Shown piece by piece: positions 1 to 11,082 of a stretch of 64,000 bases of DNA. The stretch lies in the NCBI GenBank assembly GCA_035048815.1, contig JAUCBN010000034.1:12068737-12132736 (forward strand), written 5' to 3'. Origin of the DNA: Abelmoschus esculentus (Eukaryota > Streptophyta > Magnoliopsida > Malvales > Malvaceae). Numbering within the stretch: the first letter of the stretch is position 1; the number at the start of each line of letters is the position of its first letter. The notes beneath the pieces are model-generated. The model saw nothing but the letters and a program-made list of their open reading frames with translations. It searched no databases and was not told the origin of the DNA. The position numbers were made by a program, and so were the translations under genes.

Positions 1-815
1 TTGAAGATAAAAACACTAACAAGAAGCAAACATGATGGAGGCATGATCAGCAACAATATAAACAGATATCAAAGGGCGTTTCGTGACCGTAGAATAACAA
101 GTAACAACCACTAACAAATAAAAATGGACCTGAGAAGGTAAAAAGATGAAATTCTAAAATTGTGAGGATCTTAGGCATGTTGCTGGGTATGAAATCTCGT
201 GACCAATTGTGCTTGACTAGGCTTACCAAATTTGTGATTAGGGGATTATACTGTTTTTAGGGTCAAATCCGGCCATCATATCCTCTATGTACATTAACTA
301 TGGCCCTATAACATTGGACATATTGATGTACTGTAAAGCATTTCCTTCAATTATGATCCTAATGCAGTACAAAATGTGGGGCTCTCCTATCTCAAGGAGT
401 GATGGAATCTTTGCTCAAAGTGCTGAAGTGGCACACATATCTTGCTCACCCCACCACCAATGTTTCTTTCTTTTTTGCTGGCGAGTGCTCATCAAAACTA
501 AAACCCGAGTGGTCTCAGTAGTAAAGGATGGTGTTGTTTTTCCTAAATGACTCGGATTCGACCACCATAATTTACAGGTGTTCATCAAGACAGGGGGGGC
601 CGGAGGTAAAGTAAGGTTATCAATACACTGTACAACTAATTCACTTACAGCAGCTTCATAACAGCATTAAGATGGGAATTAATATGGAGTTTGATCATAA
701 CCCATAGAATTTCTTTAAATGCAACAGAGAAAGTAAGTTATTGACAAATTGCAGCTACACAAAAATGATGCTAACCTCCCAGGCTCACTCCCACCTGATC
801 CGAAGGCAGCAACAA
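1..815. other. Spacer downstream of the hAT-derived gene
   Basis: No credible gene is visible here. Open frames are short and show no recognisable domain. The only structure is a short tRNA-like patch around 499-577, listed separately. The part nearest 815 is presumably the 3'UTR and flank of the minus-strand gene that ends at 816. Confidence 0.5.
485..591 (+). repeat. Possible tRNA-like SINE head flanked by 14-nt direct repeats
   Basis: A stretch around 505-565 resembles the internal promoter of a tRNA gene. There is a box A-like TGGTCTCAGTAG and, about 45 nt later, a box B-like GATTCGACCAC. It lies between imperfect direct repeats at 485-498 and 578-591 (GTGCTCATCAAAAC against GTGTTCATCAAGAC, two mismatches), as expected for a target-site duplication. 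The insert is only about 80 nt, so this would be a head-only SINE or a retroposed tRNA-like fragment. No 3' tail is clear and the resemblance may be chance. Confidence 0.3.
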
Positions 816-2792
816 CTAAGTCTCGAGTTCGCTTCGTATCCAATCTTGAGCACACATGAGGGCTTGAATAGTTGTTGGAAGCAATGAGTTCCAGTTATGA
901 TCGAGCACTCTTCCCCCAATGTCAAATTTTGATTCTGATGTGAATTTGGATATGGGAATCCCCAGAATATTGCGTGCCATCATGGATAGGATAGGATACC
1001 GTGGAGTGTGAACCTTCCACCAATTCAATACATTGAAATCGGCATTGCGAGGAAACAGTGGTTCCTCCAGGTACTTGTCTATATCAGAATTAGAGCCCTC
1101 AGCTTGAGAAGTTTCATGAAGGAACTTGTCAAACCCCATCAACCTATCCCTAGAATCTTTTGCGGAACTGGGAATATCGCTTGCTTGCCAATCCAGTCCC
1201 TGATCAATGGAAGATGCTAACGGGGAGACAAAAGAATGTTCGTTGTAAAGCGATTTAATACACTCAAAAACTTCGTCAATAAGCACCGAAGCACTATCGC
1301 CATATATTTGTGGGTAGTAATACTCCAAGAGCTTCATTTTGAATCGAGGATCTACAAAAGCTGCAACTGCTGAACCAACATGACACTTATCCCAGTACTC
1401 TTCAAACTTTTTTCTCATCTTTAGAGCCAAGGAACAGATATATTTATCGGGATTCTTGCACCATTCAATCAACTGCAAGTGAATATCACAGATCTCAGGG
1501 AAAAATATATTTGCAGTTGGATACTTGCTTCTTGTAAAAACATTAGTAACTTCAACAAACAGCTTCAGGAAGCTAGTAATGGTACTCAGTCTATCCCATT
1601 CTAAATCAGACAGGATAAACTTCATGTTCACGGGGTCACGATCTCGTAGGCAAGAGAAAACTTTCCTGTATTCTAAGGCAACTTCGAGCATAGAATATGT
1701 TGAGTTCCATTTCAGTGGGTTATCAATACATAAGCATTTTTTAGTTTCAACCTGAACTTCATCAGCCAGCTCACTGAATGTGGCATGTGCCGCTTCTGAG
1801 CCTTTAACATAGCGAATGCTTTCCCTTATTTTCTGGGTAACTTCACAGAGAGCTTCCAAGGTATCTTGAGCCATGCAGTATAGAAGATCTACAGCACATC
1901 GAACATCAAATAATTGACCATTACAATAAAGGAACCTATTTTGTGAAAGACGATCTCTGATTCTATCAACAATGTTATCACTGGTGAAACTATCAAAAAT
2001 CATAGAAAACAACCTTCGATCTATATCCCAATCCATCAGACAATTCATTATAACTTCTGAATGCATGTCTACTGTATAAGACGGGTCGATGGTAACAAAA
2101 TTCAAAATCTTCTTTTTTAACTGCCAATCGTCATCTATATAGTGTGCTGCCAAACTCAGGTATGCGGTAGCACCATCTGAAGCAGTCCACATATCAGCAG
2201 ATACACTGATTTTTCCAGGCAACTTGTCAAAAATTTCATACACCTTTTGCTTCTCCTTCACATAGATTTCCATGCAATCAGCTTCAACTTTATTACATGT
2301 CACAAGTTCGAACAAGGGTTGTAGATTACGGATAAATATCTTGAACCCAGCATGTTCCACCATAGCCAACGGATAGTTATGCAATATGATCATGCGGGCA
2401 AGATCAAGTTGGCTCCTCCTTTGATCCAAGCTATTAGTACCAATGCCAACATGCTCATTTTTAATCTGTTCTTGTTCATATCTACGATTCACAATACGAA
2501 GGAATTCATCCTTCGTCTGCTCTTGATCAATAGTCACAAGGGCAAGAGAACCTTCCTTTTTCTTCTCTTTAGCAGAAAAGTATTGAGCTACGCCATGATT
2601 AGATCTTCTTTGACACCTAATTAAATGGTTCCTCAAATGCGAGGTTCCACTAGTACTTGATCCACTAAGTTTCTTCTTACAATGCCTACAAATGGCCACA
2701 AATGTGTCACCCTTTTTCACTCTATCGAAGTCATTCCAGACAACAGATTTCAATCTGCTTGAATTTACTATGACCGCATCAGACATATCCAT
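816..2792 (-). CDS. hAT-transposase-derived BED zinc-finger protein (RICESLEEPER/DAYSLEEPER type)
   Basis: One uninterrupted exon encodes about 658 residues. The ATG at 2792 is preferred; the codon just upstream is GTG, not ATG. A BED-type zinc finger lies near residues 20-65, with a CxxC pair (CRHCKKK) and a later H-x3-H-x3-C group. The centre has the hAT transposase fold: a first acidic catalytic position in SADMW and a second in the IFDSFTSDN segment. A hAT dimerisation region near residues 575-650 has paired tryptophans (LNWWK), a TSESKF segment and a GRVLD segment. The usual CxxH motif after the second acidic residue reads CAVD, so the histidine is missing. No flanking terminal inverted repeats were seen. 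Family knowledge: such proteins are often domesticated nuclear regulators in plants. I infer a domesticated gene, not an active transposase. A rare-transposon origin with recent decay is the alternative. Confidence 0.85.
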   Translation of the reverse strand: MDMSDAVIVNSSRLKSVVWNDFDRVKKGDTFVAICRHCKKKLSGSSTSGTSHLRNHLIRCQRRSNHGVAQYFSAKEKKKEGSLALVTIDQEQTKDEFLRIVNRRYEQEQIKNEHVGIGTNSLDQRRSQLDLARMIILHNYPLAMVEHAGFKIFIRNLQPLFELVTCNKVEADCMEIYVKEKQKVYEIFDKLPGKISVSADMWTASDGATAYLSLAAHYIDDDWQLKKKILNFVTIDPSYTVDMHSEVIMNCLMDWDIDRRLFSMIFDSFTSDNIVDRIRDRLSQNRFLYCNGQLFDVRCAVDLLYCMAQDTLEALCEVTQKIRESIRYVKGSEAAHATFSELADEVQVETKKCLCIDNPLKWNSTYSMLEVALEYRKVFSCLRDRDPVNMKFILSDLEWDRLSTITSFLKLFVEVTNVFTRSKYPTANIFFPEICDIHLQLIEWCKNPDKYICSLALKMRKKFEEYWDKCHVGSAVAAFVDPRFKMKLLEYYYPQIYGDSASVLIDEVFECIKSLYNEHSFVSPLASSIDQGLDWQASDIPSSAKDSRDRLMGFDKFLHETSQAEGSNSDIDKYLEEPLFPRNADFNVLNWWKVHTPRYPILSMMARNILGIPISKFTSESKFDIGGRVLDHNWNSLLPTTIQALMCAQDWIRSELET

Positions 2793-2800
2793 CACATGAA

Positions 2801-4760
2801 CCTAGTATTTTGCAAATACATGCATATTAGAAACCAGCTTAGCACCCTGTATAATTAATGCAAATACCAAGAGAGGAGAAAATAAATTGCAATGATGAAG
2901 ACACAAGAAAAAGCCACATTTGTTATAGAAACAAATAATAGAACATATACACAGGACGTCATAACATTACAAAATCCAAAAATATTCAAAACTGTTGAAA
3001 TGTTCATAACATTTACAGAGTACATGTTAGCAAAACATCGATACATCTATAACGGGAACATAACCATAATTGTGTGTTGGCATTTTCCTAGGTCCCATTA
3101 AATTAATAACAAAGTTTTTACACTGGAGGCGATGGCAATTCCTAGGGTTCTTTTACATGCTATTAAAAAAATTCAATCATCAATAAATGCTGATAATCTA
3201 ATTCTAAGGTAACAGAGAAGATACAATGACAAGTAGGAAAATTGACTTGAGACCTGAAATGCAAGAACCAAGTAACAGTTCATAAATGGTTGCCATATGG
3301 AAAAGAATATTTAAACTTGCACAATATTTTCTGGAGAACAAGTATATCCGGTTATCACACAAGACATAATAAAGGGTGTAATAACTGTCCTTTTCTTTTA
3401 TGGGTTTTGATAATGCATATACTATTTAAAGAAGTTAAAAGAAGGTCAGGACTTGCATAGAACACAATCTACTCAATTTACTGAATTAGTCCAGGAAAAA
3501 AATAACTAAACCCCAAAAAATATTCTATAAAGGCCAGTGAAGAACAAAACAAATTAATATTTCCTTGAGGCTTGCATGAATCCTGTTTATCCATTGCAAA
3601 CAAACCTTAAAAATCAGATAAAAGACAAGCTGGTTTTGGTTGCATATTTGTCATTACAAGCAGCTTAAAGCCTTGGAATTTGCCTATGTGGATGAAATAT
3701 TTGACAACATAAATTCCGAGGGTAATTTACATTATGGGTCATTAAACTCGACATTAACTTTCATATAGATGATTTATGCCTCGTAATTTTAATGGAAAAG
3801 TTGACTTAGCATGCATACCAACATGGTTTATTTTTACATGTCATCGAGATAATGCCTCACTAAGCATTTTAGGACTAATATTTTCTCACACCGGCAACAT
3901 GGAATCTGTTTTAGATGGGAAAACAGATGATCATTAAAAAAAGATCATGTATGCAAGTTGAATAAATTATTAATGATAACATGTAAAGATAAAAGCATGC
4001 TGAGTTAGCTTTAACAATAAATTTCCTTACAGAAGCTAGCATAAGAGACTTAATACATTAATAATAGAAATTCAAGTTTTGTGAAAAACATGACTAAGTT
4101 CAATGAATACCACCCAAATTGCAACATCCAATATATACCCAACATAACAAGATTAATTTACAATAAGAAAAATATCATCTATGAAAGATTCAATACCTTC
4201 CCTTCCTATACTCTTTTTTCTTAAAGTTTTAAAAGAAATCCCATTCTATAAGAACCAGAGTTGTAGAATTTCAAGCATGAATACAATTAACATGCAGTTT
4301 AATTTACAGTTTTTGCTGCTTCTGAAATTAACAAAAAGAAAAGAAAAAACTTCTGGGATTTAGAACTTAATAGAAAAGGCAGCAAATTAATACCCTTTTC
4401 AATTTAGATCAGGAATGCAAGAATCAGAGCCAATTATACTCCCATTTTAAAAATAACACGAAAAAAACCGCAAAAATACCATTCATTTATCAACGTCATA
4501 GCATGCACGAGAAAGGAAAATTGATAAACAAAATCCACCAAACCAGCACATTTCTTTAATAACAAAATCATAAAATAAGTTCAAAGAAGAATTGTACGTG
4601 AAATGTAAAAGGGGGAAAAGTGTAGAACGTAATACCGGTGCGGGTAGTGGATCGGATTGGGTTATATTTGCGGGTTTCGGATCGGGTTCCGAGGTGAAGA
4701 GGGAACGAGAGAATTAGCGGCCGTGAAGAGACCAGGTTTTATTTATCTAACATTGTTTCG
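2801..4760 (-). other. Inferred 5'UTR intron and leader exon of the hAT-derived gene
   Basis: On the minus strand an acceptor (ACTAG) precedes 2801, nine bases before the ATG. A donor-like CACCG/GTATTA sits at 4636-4635, next to a locally GC-rich stretch at about 4636-4760 that resembles a leader exon. This would make an intron of about 1.83 kb in the 5'UTR. The interval is AT-rich and holds no other gene. Splice sites are read by eye only. Confidence 0.4.
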
Positions 4761-6134
4761 ATACCTCTTTCAATCCAACGCCCAATATCATCTTCTATCT
4801 ATCGGACGGCGGGAAACGGTTAGCAGCGAAAACGATTAATTTTTAATAATCGGTGCGATTATAAATTAGTATTCAGTGCGAGATCTTATTAAACGATTTA
4901 TCTTTTAAAATAAAAAATTACTAATTTTTATACTTAAACATCTCATTGTCAATCATTTTCATCACATCATTCATAGTTGTAGGTAGTAATAGCTCGATTT
5001 TAGATTTTATAAATCTTTTGTTTTGGCCTTTAAATTCGAATTCGACTTTTATTTTTTGAAAAGTGTCTTGAAGTTTATAATTTTGACCATAAAGCTTCTA
5101 ATTTTTGTCTTACCGATCACCTTCTTTTTATCATTGGATAAAATCTGTTTCTCGATATATTATTTTTCTCAGGTTGATAAAGATTTTTATCGTTCATATC
5201 TTAGAGAAGTTTCCTCGTTCGTTAATAAATGACCATGATCAAAGGGATCAATTTGGATGTTAGATTTTATCAAAAAGATTGATATCGTCCGGTGGTAAAA
5301 GAAAGAAAAAGGTCCGAGAACAATGACGTTTAATATATTGTCAACGATGACATAGATTAACATTTAAGGTGAGATAGGAGTTAGAGTTATAATTTAGGGT
5401 TTTGAATTTAAGTGTAATATTTTATATTATATGTTTTAAAGTTAAGGATAATAAACTATGATTTTATTATTTATTTTAAATGTATAATAATAAATGTCTT
5501 GTCATGCAATAATAATTATAAAATAATTAAAATATGAGTAATTCAATTATTCAATTACAAAATAAAAAATAATTGAGTGTAATCTATGTATTTTATCTTA
5601 TTAAAATAATATATAGAAAATAATAAATCTATCTATTGATCAAATAGTTTGTCTTTATATGAGTGGCTCGGTCTCATTTTCGTTGGACTTGGGCTAATGA
5701 TTTTTTTATTAGGACCAATATAATTTGAATATTAATTAAACATTTTTAGTATTTAATTTAAATTAATCATAAATCTTGAATTCCGCCCAAATTTTTAAAG
5801 TGTCCGGCCCAAACATTATCCTCTTAAAACCCGCTCCGAACCCAATTTTCAAAGAAAAACCCACACTTATAGCGTTGGGTCGGGACCCGACTGGGGCGGA
5901 TAAATCTGTCATCCTTAGACAAGGACTCAACCCGAAACAGGGTCCACACCATTATCCATTTTGGGTTATTTCTCTTTTAGTCCTTTCTGTTTTCCAAGCA
6001 CTGCAATTTAGTCCTACTTCGCATGATTTAATTGCTATCCTATGTCTTTTTATTTCTAGTTTCATTCAGTTTGGTCCAATTTGAATGATTAATTATTAAT
6101 TTTGCCTTCAATTTAGTTTTTGTTTCAATTTAGC

Positions 6135-6186
6135 CTTGCATGTTCTTTATTTATATATATATATATATATATAAAGAACATGCAAG
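6135..6186. repeat. Perfect 16-bp inverted repeat around a TA run
   Basis: CTTGCATGTTCTTTAT at 6135-6150 is exactly complementary to ATAAAGAACATGCAAG at 6171-6186. The 20-nt interval between them is a TA run that is itself self-complementary. The whole 52 nt can therefore extrude as one stem. Arms this short fit a MITE remnant or a replication-slippage palindrome better than a miRNA precursor. Confidence 0.8.
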
Positions 6187-6248
6187 ACTAATGTGAACGA
6201 TTTTGGAGATTACCCATTAAATATTTCAAAAATATTTTTTGTTCTTGT

Positions 6249-6781
6249 TAGGGATGTTTATTATTCGTTTTTAATCGAATTAATTAATTTAACTGAATTT
6301 TTACGGTTAATTTTAGGTAAGTTCGGTTAATGATTAAATTTTTAAAGAAATTTGTTTACCGGTTAATTCGATTAGTAATTTGTTAATTAACCGAAATTAT
6401 TATATATTAAATATTATATATATTACATCTATTTATTTTTGGTCATTTAACTTTTAAAATTTAAAAATGATCATTAAATTTTTTGATATATTATAAAATG
6501 GTCATTAAACTTTTTATCAAATTATTATAAAATGAAAGTTTAGTGACTAAAATGATAATTTTAACACAATTAAATGATCTATCATGTAATTTATCCAACA
6601 TTTGTAATAAATTTCGGTTAATTTACAAATCGACCAAATTAACCAAACCGAAATAATTTCGGTTTGATTAATTTGGTTATAGATAATTCAGTTCGATTAA
6701 CGATTAAAGTTTCAAAAAATCGATTTAGTTATGACTAGTTCAATTCGATCATCGATTGAATTAACCAAATGCACACCCCTG
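6249..6781. mobile_element. Probable hAT-like non-autonomous element (TAGGGATGT ... ACACCCCTG ends)
   Basis: The block begins TAGGGATGT and ends ACACCCCTG, a mutated inverted pair. It is filled with GGTTAATTCGG-like and complementary AACCGAAT-like words. This matches the layout of short hAT-type MITEs common in dicots. I could not find a clean 8-bp target duplication (flanks GTTCTTGTT and ATCGTCATA), so the boundaries are provisional. Confidence 0.4.
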
Positions 6782-8601
6782 ATCGTCATACCCTCTTTGT
6801 ACAGATTCCCACAAGTTCGAAGAATCATCGTGAGAAAATAAACAAAACTTACTATTTCAATAATCACTATGTATGACTAATTACAGCTTACAAGTCGTAT
6901 GTTTAATACACTTAAAAATATTACAATCTTAGGATGCGATTGTGGTTGTGTTGACTGTGATAAACGATTGTTTATCGGCCACAATCAATCACAAATAATC
7001 CCTAATTAGTTTCTAATGGGTGTTTGCCTACTTATTGTAATGCTTAAACAAATGTTTAGGAGAAATTAAATTTTTTATCAACGATCGTTTGATCCCAATA
7101 AACATTTAAGGGAGTAACCTGAAAAGAACCTTAATACGTTAAAAAAAATATCCAACATTAAATAGAAAAAAAAAACTAACAACTTTAAGAATCCAATGCT
7201 AATATATTAAACTAATTAATAAAAAATAAAAAAAGTTAAAAGTTAATTATAAATTATTTAAAATAAAATTTTATGTCTTAAAAGTTTATCTTATCTTATT
7301 AGAAAATAAGGATAAAGTTGTAATTAAAGTTTAATATTTCGGACCTAATTGACTCCCTCTCTCCCTTTGTCAGTTTTTAACAGAGATATCAGAAAAGCTT
7401 TAAAAAAAGTGTTAAATCGCGCATCGAAATTCATTCTTCGATCTTCGAACGCCGACGGTGAAACTCCACTCTATTTAGCGGTTTCGACGTTATCTTCAGG
7501 TCCTCTTTCTGCCTCGAGTTCTTATTTCTCTATTTTCATTCAATCCCCGTTTGGATCTATATTTCGTTTTTACGTTATTGATGATTTGATTTGGTTTTAA
7601 TTGTTATTTGAGTGTGATTAGTGGATTTTTTTTGTTTGATTAGGAAATTAAATGGAACATTTTCGTTTTCTGATTAGAAAATTATCGAATCTGGTAGCAG
7701 TTTTCATTATTAAGGTTTTCATTTTCATAATCAAATTAAATTCGAAGTAAGAAGATTTGGTCATTCAAGTTAAAAATAAAAGAGTTGGCTTAATTGAAAC
7801 CTGATCCGAGTTGAGTTCAATTCCTCTCTTGAGGGAGTTTCTGTCTACAATGCCAGCGCGAAAACCAAAAAAATCAAAGATTTCTTCTTCTTTTTCACCT
7901 TGAATCACGTTATAGGGCTGATGATTCTATCTTTTATATGTTCTCATTGATTTGTCTCTAAATTTTACATGAAGGATATCTTTGAGATTGGGGATCTTTT
8001 GAGTGTTACAGTCTGATCATGAATCTTAGATGCTCATTTTTGAGTCAGAATTTCAAACATAAATTTTAGGTTCTCATGATCACTTACCTTTCTACTCGTG
8101 CACTTCTTGCCATTGGGATTGATCTAGTTTCTTTTATTCTCATTATTGGCTTCTGATTTTCCATGTGATGTTGAATTGTCAATGGAATTTTGCTGAGCGG
8201 GCATCGTATTTTAGTTACTTCTCCAAACTATATTGTTTGCGTTGGAGAAGATCTGATAAAGATATGAAATGAAATTTAGACTATTTAAATTTGAGGAAAT
8301 GAACAGAATAAGAATAGATGAAATGTGACCGATATGTGAAATTGTTATATAACAGGTATATCAGCTATTGACTGCCAACTACTTTCTGGTTTAAAAGAAT
8401 AGAAAGGAATAACAAATACCAGCAAATTAGCTATGCTGGATATGAATATTGTACTAAATGTGTCTTTTTTGGCTCCTTTTAGATAGAGTATCCTAACTTT
8501 TTTTAGTCTATGATATGGTGCGGAAACGGTGTGGTTAATTGAATGGTGGTGTTTGGTTGAAGATGAAGATGGTTTGATGGTGTAGTGATGGTTGTTGTGT
8601 C

Positions 8602-9045
8602 CTAGGAACCCTCTTGATCGCGATTCATAAGCTCTAGCATGGTGTTGTAGTATTTCTCCACAGACCTAGTACCTTGTTTCAATTGTTGAAGTTTTCTCTT
8701 GTTGTCACTATAATATCCTGGTGGAATGTATTTATTCCTCATGATCCGCTTCAATTCCCTCCATGAATCAATTTGTCGTTTACGTTGAAATCGTCTATCT
8801 TCCACTAATCTATTCCACCAACGTGCAACATGGTTAGTAAATGCATTGATAGCCAATAAACATTTTATTGTATCAGAATATTTATAAAGCATGTCCTCAA
8901 TCTTGTTCTCCCAATCACAATAAGTATTTGGATCAGAAGTTCCTTTGAAAGAAGGAATTTTGGGCTTTGACATAATCAATGAAGGCTTATTTTGGTAATT
9001 AGATCCCAAAATTTCACGAGGTTTGTCTCCAAAAGTATGAAACAT
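8602..9045 (-). pseudogene. Ty3/gypsy gag fragment
   Basis: The frame runs 147 residues from an ATG at 9045. It carries the Retrotrans_gag pattern: a WW pair followed by a W-x-E-L-K segment, then a KYIPPGYY-type segment, then a QLKQG ... VEKYY helix. The last residues are encoded by LTR sequence, because the 3' part of gag has been deleted and the frame runs into the 3' LTR end. No zinc knuckle, protease or reverse transcriptase remains. Confidence 0.8.
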
Positions 9046-9108
9046 CTTGGAAAATTCAACAAGAAAAAAAACTCAATCCCAAGGAATCGAATCAAATCTG
9101 ATACCAAA

Positions 9109-9935
9109 TGATATGGTGCAGAAACGGTGTGGTTAATTGAATGGTGGTGTTTGGTTGAAGATGAAGATCGTTTGATGGTGTAGTGATGGTTGTTGTGTCT
9201 TAGGAACCCTCTTGATCGCGATTGATCAAGCAAACTCCATGATAGGCTTTAACCCACCCTCCTAGATGCAATTACCTAGGTAAGCGAGAGTGTGAAGATA
9301 GAATCACCAGCAATCTATAGACAAGATTGTGTTGAAACACTTCTAAAATTCACAAGCAAACAATACTTGCAAAAATATACTCAATAAAATTTATTCTCTA
9401 AAAGAAATATTCAAATTGTTCATCTTACAAGAGAATAGGCTACCTCCTTTTATAGCCTAAAAGAGTCAGCAAAATCCCTAAGAAATAGCTATTTAATCCC
9501 TAAACATCATCACATTGATAATTTAATAGAAATGAATCCCCTAAAATCATCATATGCTAATTAAAAGGAATCCTATGGAATAAATTAAAATACTAATAAT
9601 TATAGTCAAAGCTTTATAATCCAGCTTTGAATTATTTTATTTTAATATCTAATTCATCCAAAAGCTTTATATATTAGCTTTTGGGTTGAATTTTACAAAA
9701 TCCCGTAATAATCCTGTATCCAGTTTTTTGCATGCGTAGTCTTTAGTAAAACGAACATATCTTGAGTTCTCGATATCCGATTGATGCGTTTCAAGATACG
9801 TTGAAAATTCGAAGAACACTCTGCCCAGAAATGCTTGGATCCCATTCGAAAATTCGTCGCAAGTTAGCTGACTTTTCAAAATGATTCAGCTTTCTGTCCG
9901 ATGTGCATTGCTTTAGTCCTCTCATGCATGTATCA
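9109..9935 (-). repeat. 5' LTR of the Ty3 relic (827 bp)
   Basis: It starts (minus strand) TGATACATG and ends CACCATATCA. A TATA box, GGCTATAAAAGG, is at about 9443-9455 on the minus strand, consistent with the retroelement promoter. Its last 114 bp reappear, with a few substitutions, at 8511-8622 as the remaining 3' LTR end. An open frame at 9667-9879 inside it is not a gene. Confidence 0.8.
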
Positions 9936-10304
9936 GTCTAGTTACAAATTTGTTTGCTATTGTTATATTGTGAACTTGCCCGTCTTGGTGTCTCCTATCT
10001 AGTTTCATGGAAAAGTAATGTTATGCTAGCATTAGTCAACTAATTCATTGAAGTTGACTTATTTTGTGCCCCATGGTTCTCTGCAGTACTTAGATATTCT
10101 TGCTTCAGCAATTTAATTGCTCTGATAAAAATGTTAACTAAAGTTAAAGGATTGATGAATTAAACTAAAGATGATGACGTGCTTTTAAGATTGAAAGCTT
10201 ATTTCCTTCTTTTTGAATGCAATCTAATCAACTTTCATGTATGTTTCTTGTTTTTATTAATTAATCTGACCTATATTTTTTCATAGTTCAGATACCTGAA
10301 AAAA

Positions 10305-11078
10305 ATGTCTGGTCAATCCCAGCGCCTGAATGTGGTTCCAACTGTTACAATGCTTGGAATCATGAAAGCTCGGCTTGTGGGTGCTACAAGAGGCCATGCA
10401 CTCCTTAAGAAGAAGAGTGATGCCCTAACTGTACAATTTCGTCAGATTCTTAAGAAGATAGTCTCTACAAAAGAATCAATGGGAGAGATAATGAAAACCT
10501 CTTCATTTTCCTTAACTGAGGCTAAGTATGTTGCTGGTGATAACATCAAACATGTTGTGCTTGAGAATGTTAAAAATGCTACTCTTAAAGTTCGATCCCG
10601 ACAAGAAAACGTTGCTGGAGTGAAACTTCCCAAGTTTGATTATTTCACAGAAGGTGAGACCAAGAATGATCTGACTGGTTTGGCCAGAGGTGGGCAACAG
10701 GTCCAACAGTGCCGTGCTGCTTATGTGAAAGCAATTGAGGTTCTAGTCGAACTTGCTTCTCTCCAGACATCATTCTTAACCCTTGACGAGGCAATCAAGA
10801 CTACAAACCGTAGGGTTAATGCTTTAGAGAATGTTGTGAAACCAAGGTTGGAGAATACCATAAGTTACATCAAGGGAGAGTTGGACGAGCTTGAAAGGGA
10901 GGATTTCTTTAGGTTAAAGAAGATACAAGGTTATAAGAAGAGGGAGATAGAGAGAAAGCTTGCAGAGGCCAAGCTGTTGGCCGAGGATCAGTTTACGTTG
11001 AAAAGAGGTGTCTCAACAAACTCAGCTCACAATTTGCTATCTGCAGGCAGGGAGAAGGACGACGATATTATTTTCTAA
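10305..11078 (+). CDS. VHA-D: V-type proton ATPase subunit D
   Basis: An intronless CDS encodes 257 residues, close to the roughly 260 usual for plant subunit D. This subunit belongs to the central rotor stalk of the V-ATPase, coupling ATP hydrolysis in V1 to proton pumping through Vo at the vacuole and Golgi-related membranes. The N-terminus has the conserved PTVTMLGIMKARLVGATRGH segment, and both ends are long helices that form the coiled-coil shaft (about residues 1-70 and 130-215). The middle holds the variable globular part. The C-terminus is acidic (EKDDDIIF), as in plant homologues. The ATG follows an acceptor site (TTCAG at 10287-10291) by 13 nt, implying a spliced leader. The frame is intact with no anomalies. 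Confidence 0.96.
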   Translation: MSGQSQRLNVVPTVTMLGIMKARLVGATRGHALLKKKSDALTVQFRQILKKIVSTKESMGEIMKTSSFSLTEAKYVAGDNIKHVVLENVKNATLKVRSRQENVAGVKLPKFDYFTEGETKNDLTGLARGGQQVQQCRAAYVKAIEVLVELASLQTSFLTLDEAIKTTNRRVNALENVVKPRLENTISYIKGELDELEREDFFRLKKIQGYKKREIERKLAEAKLLAEDQFTLKRGVSTNSAHNLLSAGREKDDDIIF

Positions 11079-11082
11079 TGAA

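Larger units (their letters stand above)
4770..7330. other. AT-rich spacer with hairpin and fold-back repeat
   Basis: No supported gene. An open frame at 5776-6084 has no domain or codon signal. Two repeat structures stand out and are listed separately: a perfect hairpin at 6135-6186 and a GGTTAA/TTAACC-rich block at about 6249-6781. Confidence 0.5.
8511..9935 (-). mobile_element. Internally deleted Ty3/gypsy LTR retrotransposon
   Basis: The element is bounded by TGATA at 8511 and TATCA at 9935, perfect 5-bp inverted ends, and by a 5-bp target duplication GTCTA at 8506-8510 and 9936-9940. Read on the minus strand the order is: full 5' LTR (9935 to 9109), a two-base gap, a primer-binding site TGGTATCAGA like the initiator-methionine tRNA complement, leader, truncated gag, then only the last ~112 bp of a 3' LTR (8622-8511). 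The rest of gag, all of pol and most of the 3' LTR are missing. It lies antisense in the presumed leader intron of the V-ATPase D gene. Confidence 0.85.
7330..10291 (+). other. Inferred 5'UTR exon and long leader intron of the V-ATPase D gene
   Basis: A pyrimidine-rich stretch at about 7350-7499 ends in TCTTCAG/GTCC, a plausible leader exon with a donor at 7500. The acceptor TTCAG at 10287-10291 lies just before the coding exon. The resulting intron of about 2.8 kb contains a Ty3 element at 8511-9935. The transcription start is not defined by the sequence and the first exon could lie elsewhere. Confidence 0.4.

Noticed and set aside
5776..6084. 102-residue open frame in the spacer
   Set aside because: No domain, no homologous feel, and it runs through AT-rich spacer with no splice or promoter context.
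9667..9879. 70-residue minus-strand frame
   Set aside because: It lies wholly within the Ty3 LTR.
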